A DNA stretch of 64,000 nt from Isoetes taiwanensis (GCA_021234155.1 JAJEKV010000038.1:11738290-11802289); one strand, 5' to 3'. Shown: positions 33,016-44,290, numbered from the stretch's first letter. Notes: generated from the sequence alone by a model not told the origin. Program-made: numbers and translations.

Positions 33016-33370
33016 TCAACACTCCATACTAACTTGATTTCCAGCAGGATCATTGACCAATTTGTCAAATTCCAACTTTGTGTCTTTTATTTTTAGGAAA
33101 ATCTGCTGCAAATCTTCTTCTAGCATATCCTTTCTACTCTCAATCCGGCTGATCACTTTCAATGCATCCCTCCTTTTTGCTTCCAGTGCTTCCACTTCAT
33201 TCAATAGGTTCATTTATCCTCTGAATCATGCTTAAGTAACTGGTTTATTATGTCAACATCAGATTTAGAGTAGCCCAGAGCCCTAACATTCTGATGCAAT
33301 ACCAGCTCCTGCTTGATGTTTAACGATTTTCCTCCTTTTGGCGCTCTGCCTTTTGTGCCCGATGGCAAAA
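33016..33370 (-). other. coiled-coil coding segment
   Basis: From about 33370 the minus strand encodes a basic stretch (RAPKGGKSLNIKQELVLHQN), then VRALGYSKSDVDIINQLLKH. After a frame change it encodes a clear coiled coil, EVEALEAKRRDALKVISRIE and DLQQIFLKIKDTKLEFDKLV, with a stop at 33016. It probably formed the N-terminal part of the same minus-strand protein as the zinc-like segment. The right end is cut near the 5' end of the next LINE. Confidence 0.4.
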
Positions 33371-33568
33371 CTTCTCGAGCTCATAACTTGAGCTAGAGAC
33401 ATCAGAATCAGGTGATTTCGGGCTCGTTGGAAAGCTTATGCCTGGATCTTTCCAACAACATATGATTCAGACCATTTGCATCCTTATACATTTCAGCTTT
33501 TTGGACTTTTTGATTTCGGGACTGATTTCTATTATAGATCAGCCCATTTCGGCCCTCCGGAAGTAATG

Positions 33569-35308
33569 GCTCCTTCAATTCCTCTGCAGCAGCTAGGGGA
33601 CTTTTCTATGGTGGGTATTAATCCCTTTGATCAGCCAAATTCATCAGGGCCTGCTCGTCACCCCTTGAAGTCTCTCAGATCCACGAACAAAGATAACGGT
33701 TACAAAGGTGATGTGACTCGATCTCTCAATAAAGATGCTCATCTTAAACAGCAGACATTAAATAGGGCATTGCATCTTTACTCTCAATGGGATAAGCGTT
33801 GTCCATCGCAAATTCCCATAGGTGTTGGTGGAGCAAATGGCCCAGACGAACTTCCAACATGCGTTGGAGGTTCAACACATGATGGTGGAGAGCAGATTGC
33901 ATCCGTTACAGGTGTTGGCAGTGCAACTGGCCCAGACGAACCTCCAACATGCGTTGGAGGTTCACCACATGGTGCTGATGCTGATGGGGAGCAGATTGCA
34001 TCTGCTACAGGTGTTGGAAGTGCATATCGCTCAGCCACACCTCCAACATGCATTGGAGGTTCAACTCAGGATGATGAAAGGGAGCGGATTGCTGAGGCAT
34101 TAACCCCAGATGATTTCTCCAAGGTCCCTCGTCCAACACGTCTTCCTCTCTATGTCAATTTGCTTCAAAAAGATCTAGAGAACAAGCTTGACATTCTTAC
34201 AACTACTTTGCACATGCAGCAACAAGAGATGACACAATTTCAATGTGCATTGAGGTCTGAATTAGCAAAGTGTCGTAACGACCTTGCAATGCTCACTGGC
34301 AAAATTCATGCTGAACATGCAAAGCTTTGGGAAGCAATTGAGGGCGCAAAGTTGGAGTTTGCTACTAGTCATATGACTGTGGAGCACCTAATGGTTGATA
34401 TTGGCAAGCAAAGACAAGATCTACTCCGCCATGTCTCTAAGGTGTCTACGAGTTGTAATACTCGCATGCGAGCATTGGAAGAAAGCATGACCTGCCAAGT
34501 GACTGAGCTTGCTAAGGACACATCTAGTCGAGTTGCTGCCTTGGAATGCTCCTATTCTCATGCAACCAAGGCACCTCCAACTTCTTCTTCAAAGCATCAT
34601 GATCCTAATGTGAGATCCATGCCTAGTTCATCCTCCCCCCAATTTCAAAACTCTCATGTAACAGGTTTTGCATCTACACCTGCATCTACATCTGCTCAGA
34701 GGCGTAGAGAATACATTGATAGGCACAACCGTCAGTGTAATCTGGTAATTCGTGGCATGCCAGAAGAAGCATCAGAGGACTTGCAACAGAAGGTACAGAC
34801 TTTGGTGTTAGCTAAATCGGACTTCACAACACCAGTTGTTGTCACTGCTGCACATAGGGTTGGAGCATTGCACCCCCACCACCCGCGCATAGTGAAATTT
34901 ACAGTGCGAAATTTGACTACTAAAATGGATATCCTCAAGCAGGCCAAGCAATTGAAAGGGACATCCCTCTATCTGGATTTTGATCTTACTAAGTCCCAAC
35001 AGTTAGCCAGACGCCAGAATTTGCAAAAGGTCCAGGACATTCAAAAGAATGGTGGTAAGGCTGCACTGATTCGTGGAAAACTGTGTATTTTTACACCATC
35101 ACATGCAACCTTTGCTGACGCCTTTCATCATGCTAAGGCCACTCATACTGCTGGTGTTAAGTCCATTCTCCCATTTCCCATGCACATACCAACGCTGCAA
35201 ATGCGCCTCTTGTTGTTCCATCTTCTGCACCCACCACATCTTCTTCTGCTCAAGGCCATTCCTCTCATGATATTGCTAATGGTACCCTTTGATCTTGCTG
35301 GCCGATGA
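33569..35308 (+). CDS. LINE ORF1 protein (L1 ORF1p-like, coiled coil + RRM + CTD)
   Basis: The frame is open from 33476. ATG at 33569 (MAPSIPLQQL) is a reasonable start, giving about 579 residues. The N-terminal part carries three imperfect repeats of about 30 residues, each with a TGVGSA-like part and a PTC(V/I)GGS motif (33815-34065). A helical coiled-coil region follows (about 34140-34560), then a Ser-rich linker. Next comes the L1 ORF1p (Transposase_22) RNA-binding module: RQCNLVIRGMPEEASEDLQQ, AAHRVGALHPHHPRIVKF and the C-terminal domain with LKGTSLYLDFDLT and GKAALIRGKLCIF. Such proteins trimerise, bind LINE RNA and act as nucleic-acid chaperones. The frame is uninterrupted, in contrast to ORF2. 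Confidence 0.85.
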   Translation, partial: APSIPLQQLGDFSMVGINPFDQPNSSGPARHPLKSLRSTNKDNGYKGDVTRSLNKDAHLKQQTLNRALHLYSQWDKRCPSQIPIGVGGANGPDELPTCVGGSTHDGGEQIASVTGVGSATGPDEPPTCVGGSPHGADADGEQIASATGVGSAYRSATPPTCIGGSTQDDERERIAEALTPDDFSKVPRPTRLPLYVNLLQKDLENKLDILTTTLHMQQQEMTQFQCALRSELAKCRNDLAMLTGKIHAEHAKLWEAIEGAKLEFATSHMTVEHLMVDIGKQRQDLLRHVSKVSTSCNTRMRALEESMTCQVTELAKDTSSRVAALECSYSHATKAPPTSSSKHHDPNVRSMPSSSSPQFQNSHVTGFASTPASTSAQRRREYIDRHNRQCNLVIRGMPEEASEDLQQKVQTLVLAKSDFTTPVVVTAAHRVGALHPHHPRIVKFTVRNLTTKMDILKQAKQLKGTSLYLDFDLTKSQQLARRQNLQKVQDIQKNGGKAALIRGKLCIFTPSHATFADAFHHAKATHTAGVKSILPFPMHIPTLQMRLLLFHLLHPPHLLLLKAIPLMILLMVPFDLAGR

Positions 35309-35400
35309 TGTTCTTTCACTGCTTTGCCGCCGCCGCCTCTATTGCTCCAGCCTCCCTCGCCAGAGACCTTGCTCATACCTCAAATGTACCTTCCTAGGAA

Positions 35401-38400
35401 ATGTGCTTGCCGGTTGCTGTTCGGAATTGTCGAGGTTTTCCCTGGCGTAAAGGTGATGGCTTGAATCCTATTGCAAAAGATATGGATATCCTTCTGCTCA
35501 TGGAAACGTGGGAGCATTCAGCCAAACGGCTACCTCATTTTACAGGTTATCAATTCTTTTCATTATTTAATGAATGTCATGGGCAACGAGGTTGCGGTGG
35601 AGTTGCTTGCTATTTCAAGGATGCCCTTGCTCCATACATCACGCTTCATAAAGCTGATAGATATAATCGCTACATGTGGATCAAACTTCATTGCCACAAT
35701 AGTAGTACCATTTTTGTTCTTCGCTCACTGTTACTTCCCACCTACATCATCACCTTTTTATGATGAATATGATGTCGCCGCAGTTGATCCCTATGGTGAT
35801 CTTTATGATGACATTGCTCAATTCAAACGGTTGGGGCATGTTATTCTTCTTGGTGATTTCAATGCTCGCCTTTGCTGAAATGCAAGCCGCTTAACTCATA
35901 CTTGAGGATGTTCGTGACCCTTTATGGATGTACGCTAATGATCTAGATCTTTCCACGTTCATCACCGATGCTAACAAACCCGTCTCAACATTTGGAAGGG
36001 AGCTCATCCAGTTGTGTGAAGTCTTTGAGACGGTACTTTGTAATGGCTTAGAGCAATGGCCACACTCTAAAGGTATTACATGCGCATGGGATAGGCGGTG
36101 GTGGTGGTACTAGTGTTGTTGATTATGTCATTTCCCAAGTGCAAGCCTTGGATCTCATTTCAGATTTTCGAATTGGCACAAGGCATAGAAATGAGGAGAT
36201 AAAATCTGATCACTATCCACTTTATTTGTCATTAAAGTGGCAGCTTCCACCTCTTCAACCCATTGCTATCCAGGCTCCTGTCCATCGCATTCGCTTGACT
36301 TATTCTAGATCTTTTGAATATGAACAGACATTAGCTCCTGCGCTTGCAGGTATTTTGGATTATCCAACTCTTCAAGAGCGTAATGCAAAGCATTTTGTCG
36401 ATACTTTACTTACTTACCTGGCTGTCTCTTGCTTTGGTACACGACTTCCGGTGTTGCTCATGCCGGTAGGAAATCCTTTCCTAGAAATGCCACGGTTTGA
36501 TGAAGACCGCAGCGGCTTAAAAACAATTGAGCAGATCTGGCGACATAATGCCATTCAGAATTATAAGTCTGTTTTGAAATGCAAGAAGGCACACTTTGTT
36601 GCTGAGCATCAGAAGCAAATGTTTGAATTACTGCTACGTGAGCTTCGGACCTTCTGGCACAAAATATTATATCGACCACCTCCTACTCTTGGACCTATTT
36701 CTATGCAAAGAATGGGATGAGCGATTGGTCCACTTATATGATCATCCGGGGTCCTTAATTACGTGCCTCCTTTGGTAGGTGATATTCTTCAATTCACGCA
36801 GGAGGAGGAAGTCAAAGAAGGATTGCGGCATCTATCTAATGGCAAGTCTCCGATCTTCAAGGTTTGCAAGCATAATTGCTTAAATGGGGGGTCCGCTATT
36901 GCTTCCAATCATGACTACTCTTTTTAAATCAAGCTTTGCAAGAAGGCTTGCCGTAAACTTGGGCTGTCAAGAAGGTCGCACCAATTTACAAAGCGGTGAT
37001 AAGCATGACCCTTCTAATTATCGCATGATCATGGTAAGTTCCATATTTTTAAAGCTCTTAGCCGGTCTTACCGAGAAGCGATTGACATCATGGGCGAGAA
37101 CATCTTGGTGTATGCGTCTTTGAGGACAGTGGGCTTTCGTCCATGCCATTCTACAATAGACCATATTTTCACATTGCGCATGCTTATTGAACATAGTCGA
37201 AGTTTGAAACAAGACCTCTATATATGCTTTGTGGATTTTACTTGCTTTTGATCTGATTACCACGCGAGCTTCTTTGGCGGCGCTTTTATGGCACTTGGAG
37301 TTCCACAAGATCTTCAAAATGCGCTTTATCGGCTCTATGAAAGGGTTTTTGCTAAATTTCCAAAGATCGTACTCAAATCACTAGCAATATTGGAGTTCGC
37401 CGGGGTTGCCCTTTATCTCCTACACTCTTTGGCTTGTACATTGATCAATTGGAAGAATGGCTTGATAATCATGGCGGAGGTCCACATTTGGCACACTATA
37501 TATTAGGCAACTTATGTATGTTGATGACGTTTCACTTCGGCACATATATTTTGCTAGTATGTAGCAACATTTACATGCTCGCACGGTTTACGTGGAGAAC
37601 ACAGTCTGCGTGTTAATCTCCAAAAGACCAAGCTTTTGGTAGTTCAATCTTCTCGTCACAATGTTCCCCTATGCACTATGATAGCCGCTGGGTTGAAGTT
37701 GTAGATAGCTACAAGTATCTTGGTGTAGAATTTCGTAAGAACACACTTTGGGGAACAAAGTGTATTACCAAGTGGGTGGTCTTTGGATGGAGAGCACTCT
37801 ATGAAATGCAAAACAATTGTTTTCGCGCAGAAATTCATGATTGGCCACGGAAAGCCCACTTGTTTCGGGCTTTGGTAGAGCCTGTTTTACTCTATGATTC
37901 TGAAGTGTGGGGGCCTGCCATTAGTGCTAGTGCTTGGGAGAGCTTGGAGCGGGTGCAAAAGTCCTTTCTCACTTACAGCCTTGGAGTTAAAACAACGGTG
38001 CCCTATGTTATTCTTTTACAAGAGACTGGTTTTTGGCCTCTTCAACATTCTGCCATGAAGCGCCATCTCCACTATATCTGCAAGGTGCACCACATGGATG
38101 ATGTTAGGTATCCTGTTCTTGCACTTGCCATGGCTGAATCTCCTCAGCGTTTGAAACGATGTTGGAAAGAGCATTACTACATGGTTTGCCCTTTGGCTGT
38201 GTAAACCGAAACCCGCCCGATGCTTGCCGGTTCGATCCCGAGCTTTTGCAATAATATCTCAATGGTCGCTTTTTCTCAAAAGATCCGGGGACCTTGATTA
38301 CTTTGGCCCAAGTGAAAACCGGTCATTATTATACACACATAAATCCCACCTTGGCACGGGGCCCCAAGCTTATTTGCTTGCTTCATTGTCCGGGAACAAG

Positions 38401-38600
38401 CTTGTAGCTATTGCATCAATTCGCATACGGGGTCCCATGTGCTATGGATTGAGCGGTAGATGGGGGAGGCCGCAATTGCCTTTGAGAAGCGAGACTATGT
38501 GTCTGTTGCCGATTCTGTGTTATTGAAGATGAAAGTCATAGTCTTCTGAGTTGCCCTGCTTTTGAGATAGTCCGGAATCATTTTTTGACCTTAGCATTCC
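35401..38600 (+). pseudogene. LINE ORF2 (endonuclease, RT, zinc motif), multiply frameshifted
   Basis: Endonuclease motifs in successive frames: VRNCRGFPW, LLLMETWEHS, GGVACYFKD, HVILLGDFNARL (about 35840), TSVVDYVISQ and SDHYPLYLSL (about 36200). RT: SNYRMIMVSSIFLKLL, GFRPCHSTIDHIFTLRMLIE, LYICFVDFT, GCPLSPT and the catalytic motif as YVDD (37517-37528) in place of YADD. Thumb: YKYLGVEF and ALVEPVLLYDSEVWGP. C-terminus: a CxxC....H....C zinc motif near 38510-38560 (CRFCVIEDESHSLLSC). At least eight frame changes occur. All domains are present in the right order, so the copy was once complete and inserted full length. Confidence 0.85.
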
Positions 38601-38814
38601 ATTCCACGCTTCCACAACTTCTCAGAGCACCATCTGTGCATGACTTGGCATTATACATACTTGAGGTTCTAGATAAACGTCTGCAATTACTGAGCCCTCA
38701 GTAGTCATTATTTCCGCTTGTCTAGTATCATCATTACTGCAAAGGTTTTTCCCTTGAAAACCTTTCGAGGCAGGGGTTTTTTAATCCTAGTAGTAATGAT
38801 TGTACTAGCCCATT

Positions 38815-39024
38815 GAAGGGTGGCACATCCATCCAACAGATAATAACAGAGGAAATACATTTAATACTAGAGAAAACTCCCCAAACCCAAGGTTCTACCC
38901 CGGCTCAGACTCCCGTGAGGTTCGACTGACGGCTAGGTCTCGGAGTACAGCAGACGGAATCTTGACATGGCGTTGGCTGGCATAGAACATCGGCTAGGGT
39001 TGTCCACTCCATCCGCCCCTCCTG
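38815..39024 (-). repeat. 210-bp terminal direct repeat, left
   Basis: Paired with 40324-40533 (about 98% identical by eye; aacaga/aataga and gcgttgg/gcattgg are among the few differences). Confidence 0.9.
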
Positions 39025-40323
39025 TGCACACTTTGCAGATGAGCTGAATCAAGCTATGGCGTCATTGTAGCCTTCCGGAGACGCAGTCCCAAGGCATCAC
39101 CCTTCGGAACTACTCCGGGTTACATCTCCCCGTTCCGATGAGGCAGGTCAGGGAAGTGTCCCTTTCCAAAGTCGCAGTGAATCCATGGGTGAGCTAGAGA
39201 ATGCGTGCTGCATCAGCAAGCCCCGCATCCTTACCCGACTTACTCCCCTAAGTCGACTCAAAGTACAGGGTGCTCACACAACTGTACCCAGGGAGTGTCA
39301 GACCCATACCTGGCCACTGGCCAGCTATCAGGCCTAGCTCACTGAAGGAGTCCCCGTAGCCTTTTATGCTCAGGCGAGACCCCACCCCACACTTCATCAC
39401 CACGGCTCCTTGTCTGGTGATTCAATCATGCCATAGATTCCACAGCTCGGTGGGATCTTGTGCATAGGCCGCATACAACTGGGTACTAGGGGAGATACTA
39501 GGAGCATACTACGAACATAGGTCACAGAGGTCTCTACCCCCTTAAACCATGCAATCTGGAAGAACTAACTAAGATATTACCAAAGATACATCCATCCATA
39601 CATCACAGAAAATAATCCATAGTTGAGAACAGTTCTAACTATCAAACAAGGGTTAATCATAATCAAAGACAACCAGAGAAGACTGACAGAGGCGCTAGCC
39701 CTAGAATGTCAAGCTAATCTATTCACTAACCCGAATTCCTGCTGGATCCATTTTCATGTGGCATCTCCATCTTCAAGCAATCTGGTTGCTCAGCAGCTCT
39801 TCCTCTTGGTTCGGTTTGGGGTCAAAATGGGATAGGGATCCAATTTGATGCCCCAAGTTAGCATTCTCCTACTGGCCAATCGAGTTTGGCCAGGTGCCTC
39901 CTTCCTAATTTATCAATTATCCTAAATTATAGGTAATTAGCCTTTAATTAACCCTTTATTAATTTAGCATAGCTAAATTAATCCCTTTTAGATCAACCCC
40001 CTAGGTTAAAATACCCCATGGTGGCGTATCCTTACTGCGTGACGTGTCAGTATATTTATATGTATTCCGTATAAATACATGGAACGTCACATTCTCTCCC
40101 CCTAGAAATAATGCTGCCCTATACATACGGGGACTTTCCCCTCTCAAGGCAACCAACTCGCCATGAGCAGGGCCCTCCGTCTGACTCGGACCATCTATGA
40201 AAAGATGCCCGGGTGAAGGACACGGAGGTGTCATTCGGCCCACGCCTTCAATGGGACTCCTATGTCGCGGAAGCGTGAATACAAGTTAGCATACAACATA
40301 ATCATATCATAAATAACCACCAC

Positions 40324-40533
40324 GAAGGGTGGCACATCCATCCAACAGATAATAATAGAGGAAATACATTTAATACTAGAGAAAACTCCCCAAACCCAAG
40401 GTTCTACCCCGGCTCAGACTCCCGTGAGGTTCGACTGACGGCTAGGTCTCGGAGTACAGCAGACGGAATCTTGACATGGCATTGGCTGGCATAGAACATC
40501 AGCTAGGGTTGTCCACTCCATCCGCCCCTCCTG
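40324..40533 (-). repeat. 210-bp terminal direct repeat, right
   Basis: Partner of 38815-39024. It stops exactly where the LINE 3' tail (gtatgggtcccat) resumes. Confidence 0.9.
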
Positions 40534-40602
40534 GTATGGGTCCCATGACCTATTGGTCTCCGTGGACGTTAAAAACTATTCTATTCTATTCTATTCTATT
40601 GT

Positions 40603-41063
40603 TGTAGGTTCCTCTGTAATATCTTTGGCCATGTTCTAGCTAACTTTCTAAATCAAATCATCCATTTAAGGGTGGGTTCACACTAGGAGTTAAATTCAGC
40701 TAAGTTAATTAAAGCCACAATTTATCACTTAAACTAATATGATGTGCTACTTGCAGAACAATAGACAGGAGGCATCGCATTACGGGGGAAATAGGAGTTA
40801 TAGTTTTTGTCTTTAATTATGACTCCTAAATTTGTTCTATGCTATTACGTTATTATATTATAAACTTATTGAGGCTATATAATTTTGTATAAATATGCAA
40901 ATGTAGTCTTTACAATTATTGATATAAGTAAATGTTGGAAGTTTGTCACTGTAATAAGATTCTAAATGTTGTATTCTGTATTGTGATCGTTGCAAGGCTG
41001 ATGATGTGGGCTCATTTCACCTTAACGTAATACTGAGGACCATTACATTTAAGGGGAGGAGAA
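40603..41063 (+). other. sequence upstream of an LTR, ending in a polypurine tract
   Basis: AT-rich and without a coding motif. It ends at aaggggaggagaa (41051-41063), a good polypurine tract directly preceding an LTR-like TGTGACATTCC. Confidence 0.45.
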
Positions 41064-41940
41064 TGTGACATTCCCCCTGAATATACGGTATAAATATGTA
41101 TAATCCATGCCACATCACTATACAAGCCTACATTAGTAGACTTGTATATTGTAGAGTTGGAGGGGGGTAACCTTAGGTGTGAATTCATTTTTCACATGGC
41201 TTCATTCTATTGGCGACCCGGCATGCAGATGCATCTCATTGGAGCCACATGGCATATCATGTAAACCCTAACCTATAAATGGCAAAATCCTAGACCTTGA
41301 CCATTTTCTCGCTCCATCAATTCTTGACCCCAACTTGCGCTCGTAACACCATTTCGAGGATCATCTACCATAGCACGGACTATTGCAGTAGCCCCAGGAG
41401 CTTGCACATATCAAGAGAGGTTGAGGTTGATTCTACTCCAACATACCATGGTCACTCACTTTTTGAGGGCCGAATATGAGTCCGGTACTTCCTGGATCAA
41501 TGGTGTCGCCCTGACACTCAGGAGTTGCAGGTGTTAGCTTGGCTCTTATTTTGGGGAGTTCAGTCAGGAAACGACGTGTGTCGCCACGATCCTCTAGCCG
41601 CCCATGGAGCCACTACACTCCGGGAAGGGGAGATGCAACCCATCCTACCTCAGCGGACCAGGGAGATGCAACCCAGAGTAGTCTCATTGGGTGATACCAT
41701 GAGACTGCATCTCCGACATATTACAGTCACGACAGAGCCTGATTTAGCCCATCTACAAATTATGTAGAACAAACAAAAGGGGCGAATGGAGTGGACAACC
41801 CATATCGATGTCTATTGCCAGTCCAAGTCATTGCCATAAGTCAGCCTGTTCTATCTGGAGACACCGACCATCAGCCATCTTTTCCCCTTCGAGTCTGAAC
41901 CTAGGTAGGAGCTCTCATTATGTATTGACGTATTGTTGTT
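41064..41940 (+). mobile_element. LTR (plus strand), right end unclear
   Basis: It starts TGTGACATTCCCCCTGAATA after the polypurine tract, resembling the LTR starts at 40091 (minus), 60104 (minus) and 58543 (plus): all share TGTGACRTYCC and a nearby TATACGG. A TATA-like ctataaatggc lies at 41275, with a pyrimidine-rich region after it, as in an LTR promoter. No matching second LTR is seen and the 3' end cannot be placed, so the end given is approximate. Confidence 0.45.
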
Positions 41941-42049
41941 ATTGATGTGATGCATGGATGGATATCACTACCATTCGAGGTAGTTTATTGTTATTATTGC
42001 TTGTGCTGATGTGTTCATCGCCTCCATTAATGTAGGTGCCCATAGGGAA

Positions 42050-42185
42050 TGGGCAAGAACTACACCTCCTTATAGGCATCTCCATAAATACAAAATGGTC
42101 CCTGTGGGCATCTCCATAAACAGAATACAACAAAATGGCCTTTGTGGGCATCTCCATAAATAGAACACATGATAGCATCTCGATA
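42050..42185. repeat. ~38-bp tandem repeats (gggcatctccataaa)
   Basis: Four units carry gcatctccataaa/gcatctcgataaa followed by an acagaata-type segment. The reverse complement of the same motif (agagatgcccatggagg with tattctgttttgtg) is duplicated at 45848-45955. Confidence 0.7.
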
Positions 42186-42219
42186 AACAGAAAACATGTT
42201 GATGCTCACATGCTACAGA

Positions 42220-42760
42220 AGCTTATCTCCGGGATGAAAACCTCGTCCTTTCAGGTTTTCGAGGAAACCCTAAAGATAAACAACTCTCAAAAGAGATGTT
42301 ATTCACAATAGAAAAGGGAATTCTCATGCCTACAGGCCTTTTTGGATTTATAGATACATTATAAAAGGAAAACCATAAGCTGGTGTGAGCTACCCGATAT
42401 ATAAGAGCCTCGTCGAAAGCACAACCGCACCAATCAAAATCCCAAGACACAATTGCATCATCCTACAAAAGAAAAACTCACAAGTAAGACAAAACCCCGG
42501 GCCCTTCGGCACCAAAGGTTACAAACATAAGCCACCAAGGCTCTAAAGCCACAAAACAACCACCAAGGCTTTAAATTGAAACAAGCCATCAAGGCTCTAA
42601 AACCATGTAAACCAATAATTGCATATCAGTATATGCCACCAAGGCTCTAAACCATAAATCAAAAACCATGCTGGTATAAGCCACCAAGGTTCCATAAGCC
42701 TAATCCCAACCTAATCCACCAAATCAACAATAACCAAAGCAGGTCATACTGGTGAGGTCA
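42220..42760 (-). repeat. dispersed repeat family, copy 1 (minus)
   Basis: On the minus strand it begins with five or six spaced copies of a phrase like tttagagccttggtggc (42525-42700). A TTTTGTAG acceptor-like site follows, then a 75-codon frame (42450-42223) ending in GFPRKPERTRF over the hairpin ggttttcgaggaaaccc (42251). It aligns in the same order with 45430-45955 on the plus strand. No enzyme motif is seen. Confidence 0.5.
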
Positions 42761-43079
42761 AACAGGAAAACTGAAGCCGGTGGGGTATATATCAGTAGAA
42801 AAGAGAAAAAAGATGGAGGGTGGGTGGGAAGAGAGCTCGGAAGAATTTTAGAGTGGAGATGCGCACAATAACGCTGACGGAAGAAATCTATAAGCCAATC
42901 TACAAATAGAAGAAGAGGATGGCAGTTGCTAACTGCTTAGAACACTTGTCCCTTAGCTCTAAATCGAGTTACCATCCATTCGTTGGAAACTAAGGTAAAT
43001 ATGATATCTCCTTTGCCCATAGTCTGGCCATCCCAGATGCGGACTAACTGGAGGGCCAATATGGAAATTACTTCGGATG

Positions 43080-43330
<251 letters not shown>

Positions 43331-43804
43331 TCTGAGACAAACAGTGCAGCTATTCGACTAAGAGTAGCTTCAGCACAGTTTCCAGCAATAGCAATTGCAG
43401 ATTTGTCCCGGCTCCATTGCTATCTACAAATCTTATTCAGCCTATTAATTACTTAGTCATATCCTTTGTATTTGTAGATTACCCAATTCTAGAAATCCTT
43501 AAACCATTTGGAGGTCTTTTTATTTGCTTATTGTCATGAATTCCCTTATGTAAAACCTTACATTTGAATCTGTATATTTGTTAGAGAAGTTTCTCTAGTA
43601 TTCAATTGACTTTCCTTCTTCCTCTTTTATCTTCCAAAATTAAGATCATTCTCAGAAGTTTTCTTGCTCAGATAACCCAATTTGATAGTGAGTTTTGGCA
43701 TCAAGGACTGGATTCCATTTTCTTAATATTTCATTCTATGATTATTTTATTGCCAGTAAGTTCTTAGATCTTTATCAGCTTCCCTCGAAATAGGTGGTTT
43801 GATG

Positions 43805-44290
43805 ATCAATGAAGATAAGATAAGATAAGATAAGATAAATTTTTACGTCCACGGGAACCCAACGGGTTATGGGACGGCACATGCAAGGGCAACAGCCCAT
43901 CTAAAACCTGGGGACTAGGCCCCATCACCAAACACAATAACCAAATATTAAAAGGCTACCAAGAATAAGATAAGATAATGCTAATGCTAGTAGTAAATTT
44001 ATGCTTCTAAAATTATCTAGACATAGCCAGTCCAAGGATTGGAAGGCCATTGATCTAGAATAATTGCTGCGCCTCCCCTGTACACTGCCTATTTCTTTTT
44101 TTGCAGGCTGCCCTCACCTTGCAGAGCTCCTCCTTACGGTTACACAATTGAAGAGGGGAGAGGTCCTCCTGTACTGAGAAACTAGTCCCTCTGAGATGGT
44201 TTCCATGCTGAAGAACATGTAAGCGGCTAAGAGTGTCTTGAAACCGAACCAAAAGATGGCGAGGACGATCAGGTCTTGCCGCTCCCACCC
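43805..44290 (-). mobile_element. half-LINE, second copy: ORF1 C-terminal domain + 3' UTR
   Basis: Minus strand: the frame from about 44290 encodes the L1 ORF1p C-terminal module: VGAARPDRPRHLLVRFQD, LRGTSFSVQEDLSPLQL and NRKEELCKVRAACKKRN, to a stop near 44055. A 3' UTR of about 240 bp follows directly, with the tail motif tttttacgtccacgggaacc and a (GATAA)n tail (43810-43840). No ORF2 lies between. The build is the same as at 12758-13283, although the 44-bp 5' repeat is absent because the copy is truncated at a short A run (44293-44302). Confidence 0.65.

Larger units (their letters stand above)
38815..40533 (-). mobile_element. LTR-derived insert with 210-bp terminal direct repeats
   Basis: It sits inside the LINE 3' UTR. 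Its first 210 bp (38815-39024) and last 210 bp (40324-40533) are nearly identical direct repeats, from gaagggtggcacatcc to ccgcccctcctg. These repeats do not begin TG or end CA and no target duplication is seen. On the minus strand an LTR start (TGTGACGTTCC, 40091) follows a polypurine tract (about 40103-40092). An LTR 3' end (CTTCCGCGACA) lies near 40263. So the order, minus strand, is end part of an LTR, a 171-bp interior, polypurine tract, then most of an LTR. The 58.7-60.1 kb LTR is homologous over its full length. Confidence 0.75.
33400..40602 (+). mobile_element. near full-length two-ORF LINE, interrupted by an insert
   Basis: It has ORF1 (33569-35308) and a degenerate ORF2 (35401-38600). 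A 3' UTR follows with the hairpin ggtttttcccttgaaaacc at 38750-38768, then actagcccatt to 38814. The conserved tail gtatgggtcccatgacct resumes at 40534 and ends in ctattctattctattctatt (to 40602). The 38815-40533 interval is a foreign insert. Other copies (for example the reverse complement of 12805-12825) show that cccatt and gtatggg are contiguous in the uninterrupted element. The exact 5' end is not defined; it lies somewhere between 33350 and 33560. Confidence 0.85.

Noticed and set aside
33784-34103. Overlapping frames on both strands of the LINE ORF1 repeat region
   Set aside because: Shadows created by the in-frame tandem repeat of ORF1.
38815-40533. Ordinary small LTR element with 210-bp LTRs
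   Set aside because: The repeats lack TG/CA ends and target duplication, and the 58.7-60.1 kb relative continues past both repeat borders.
41064-41940. Protein-coding frames of 60-80 codons inside the LTR
   Set aside because: Short, motif-free, and lying in LTR promoter/leader-like sequence.
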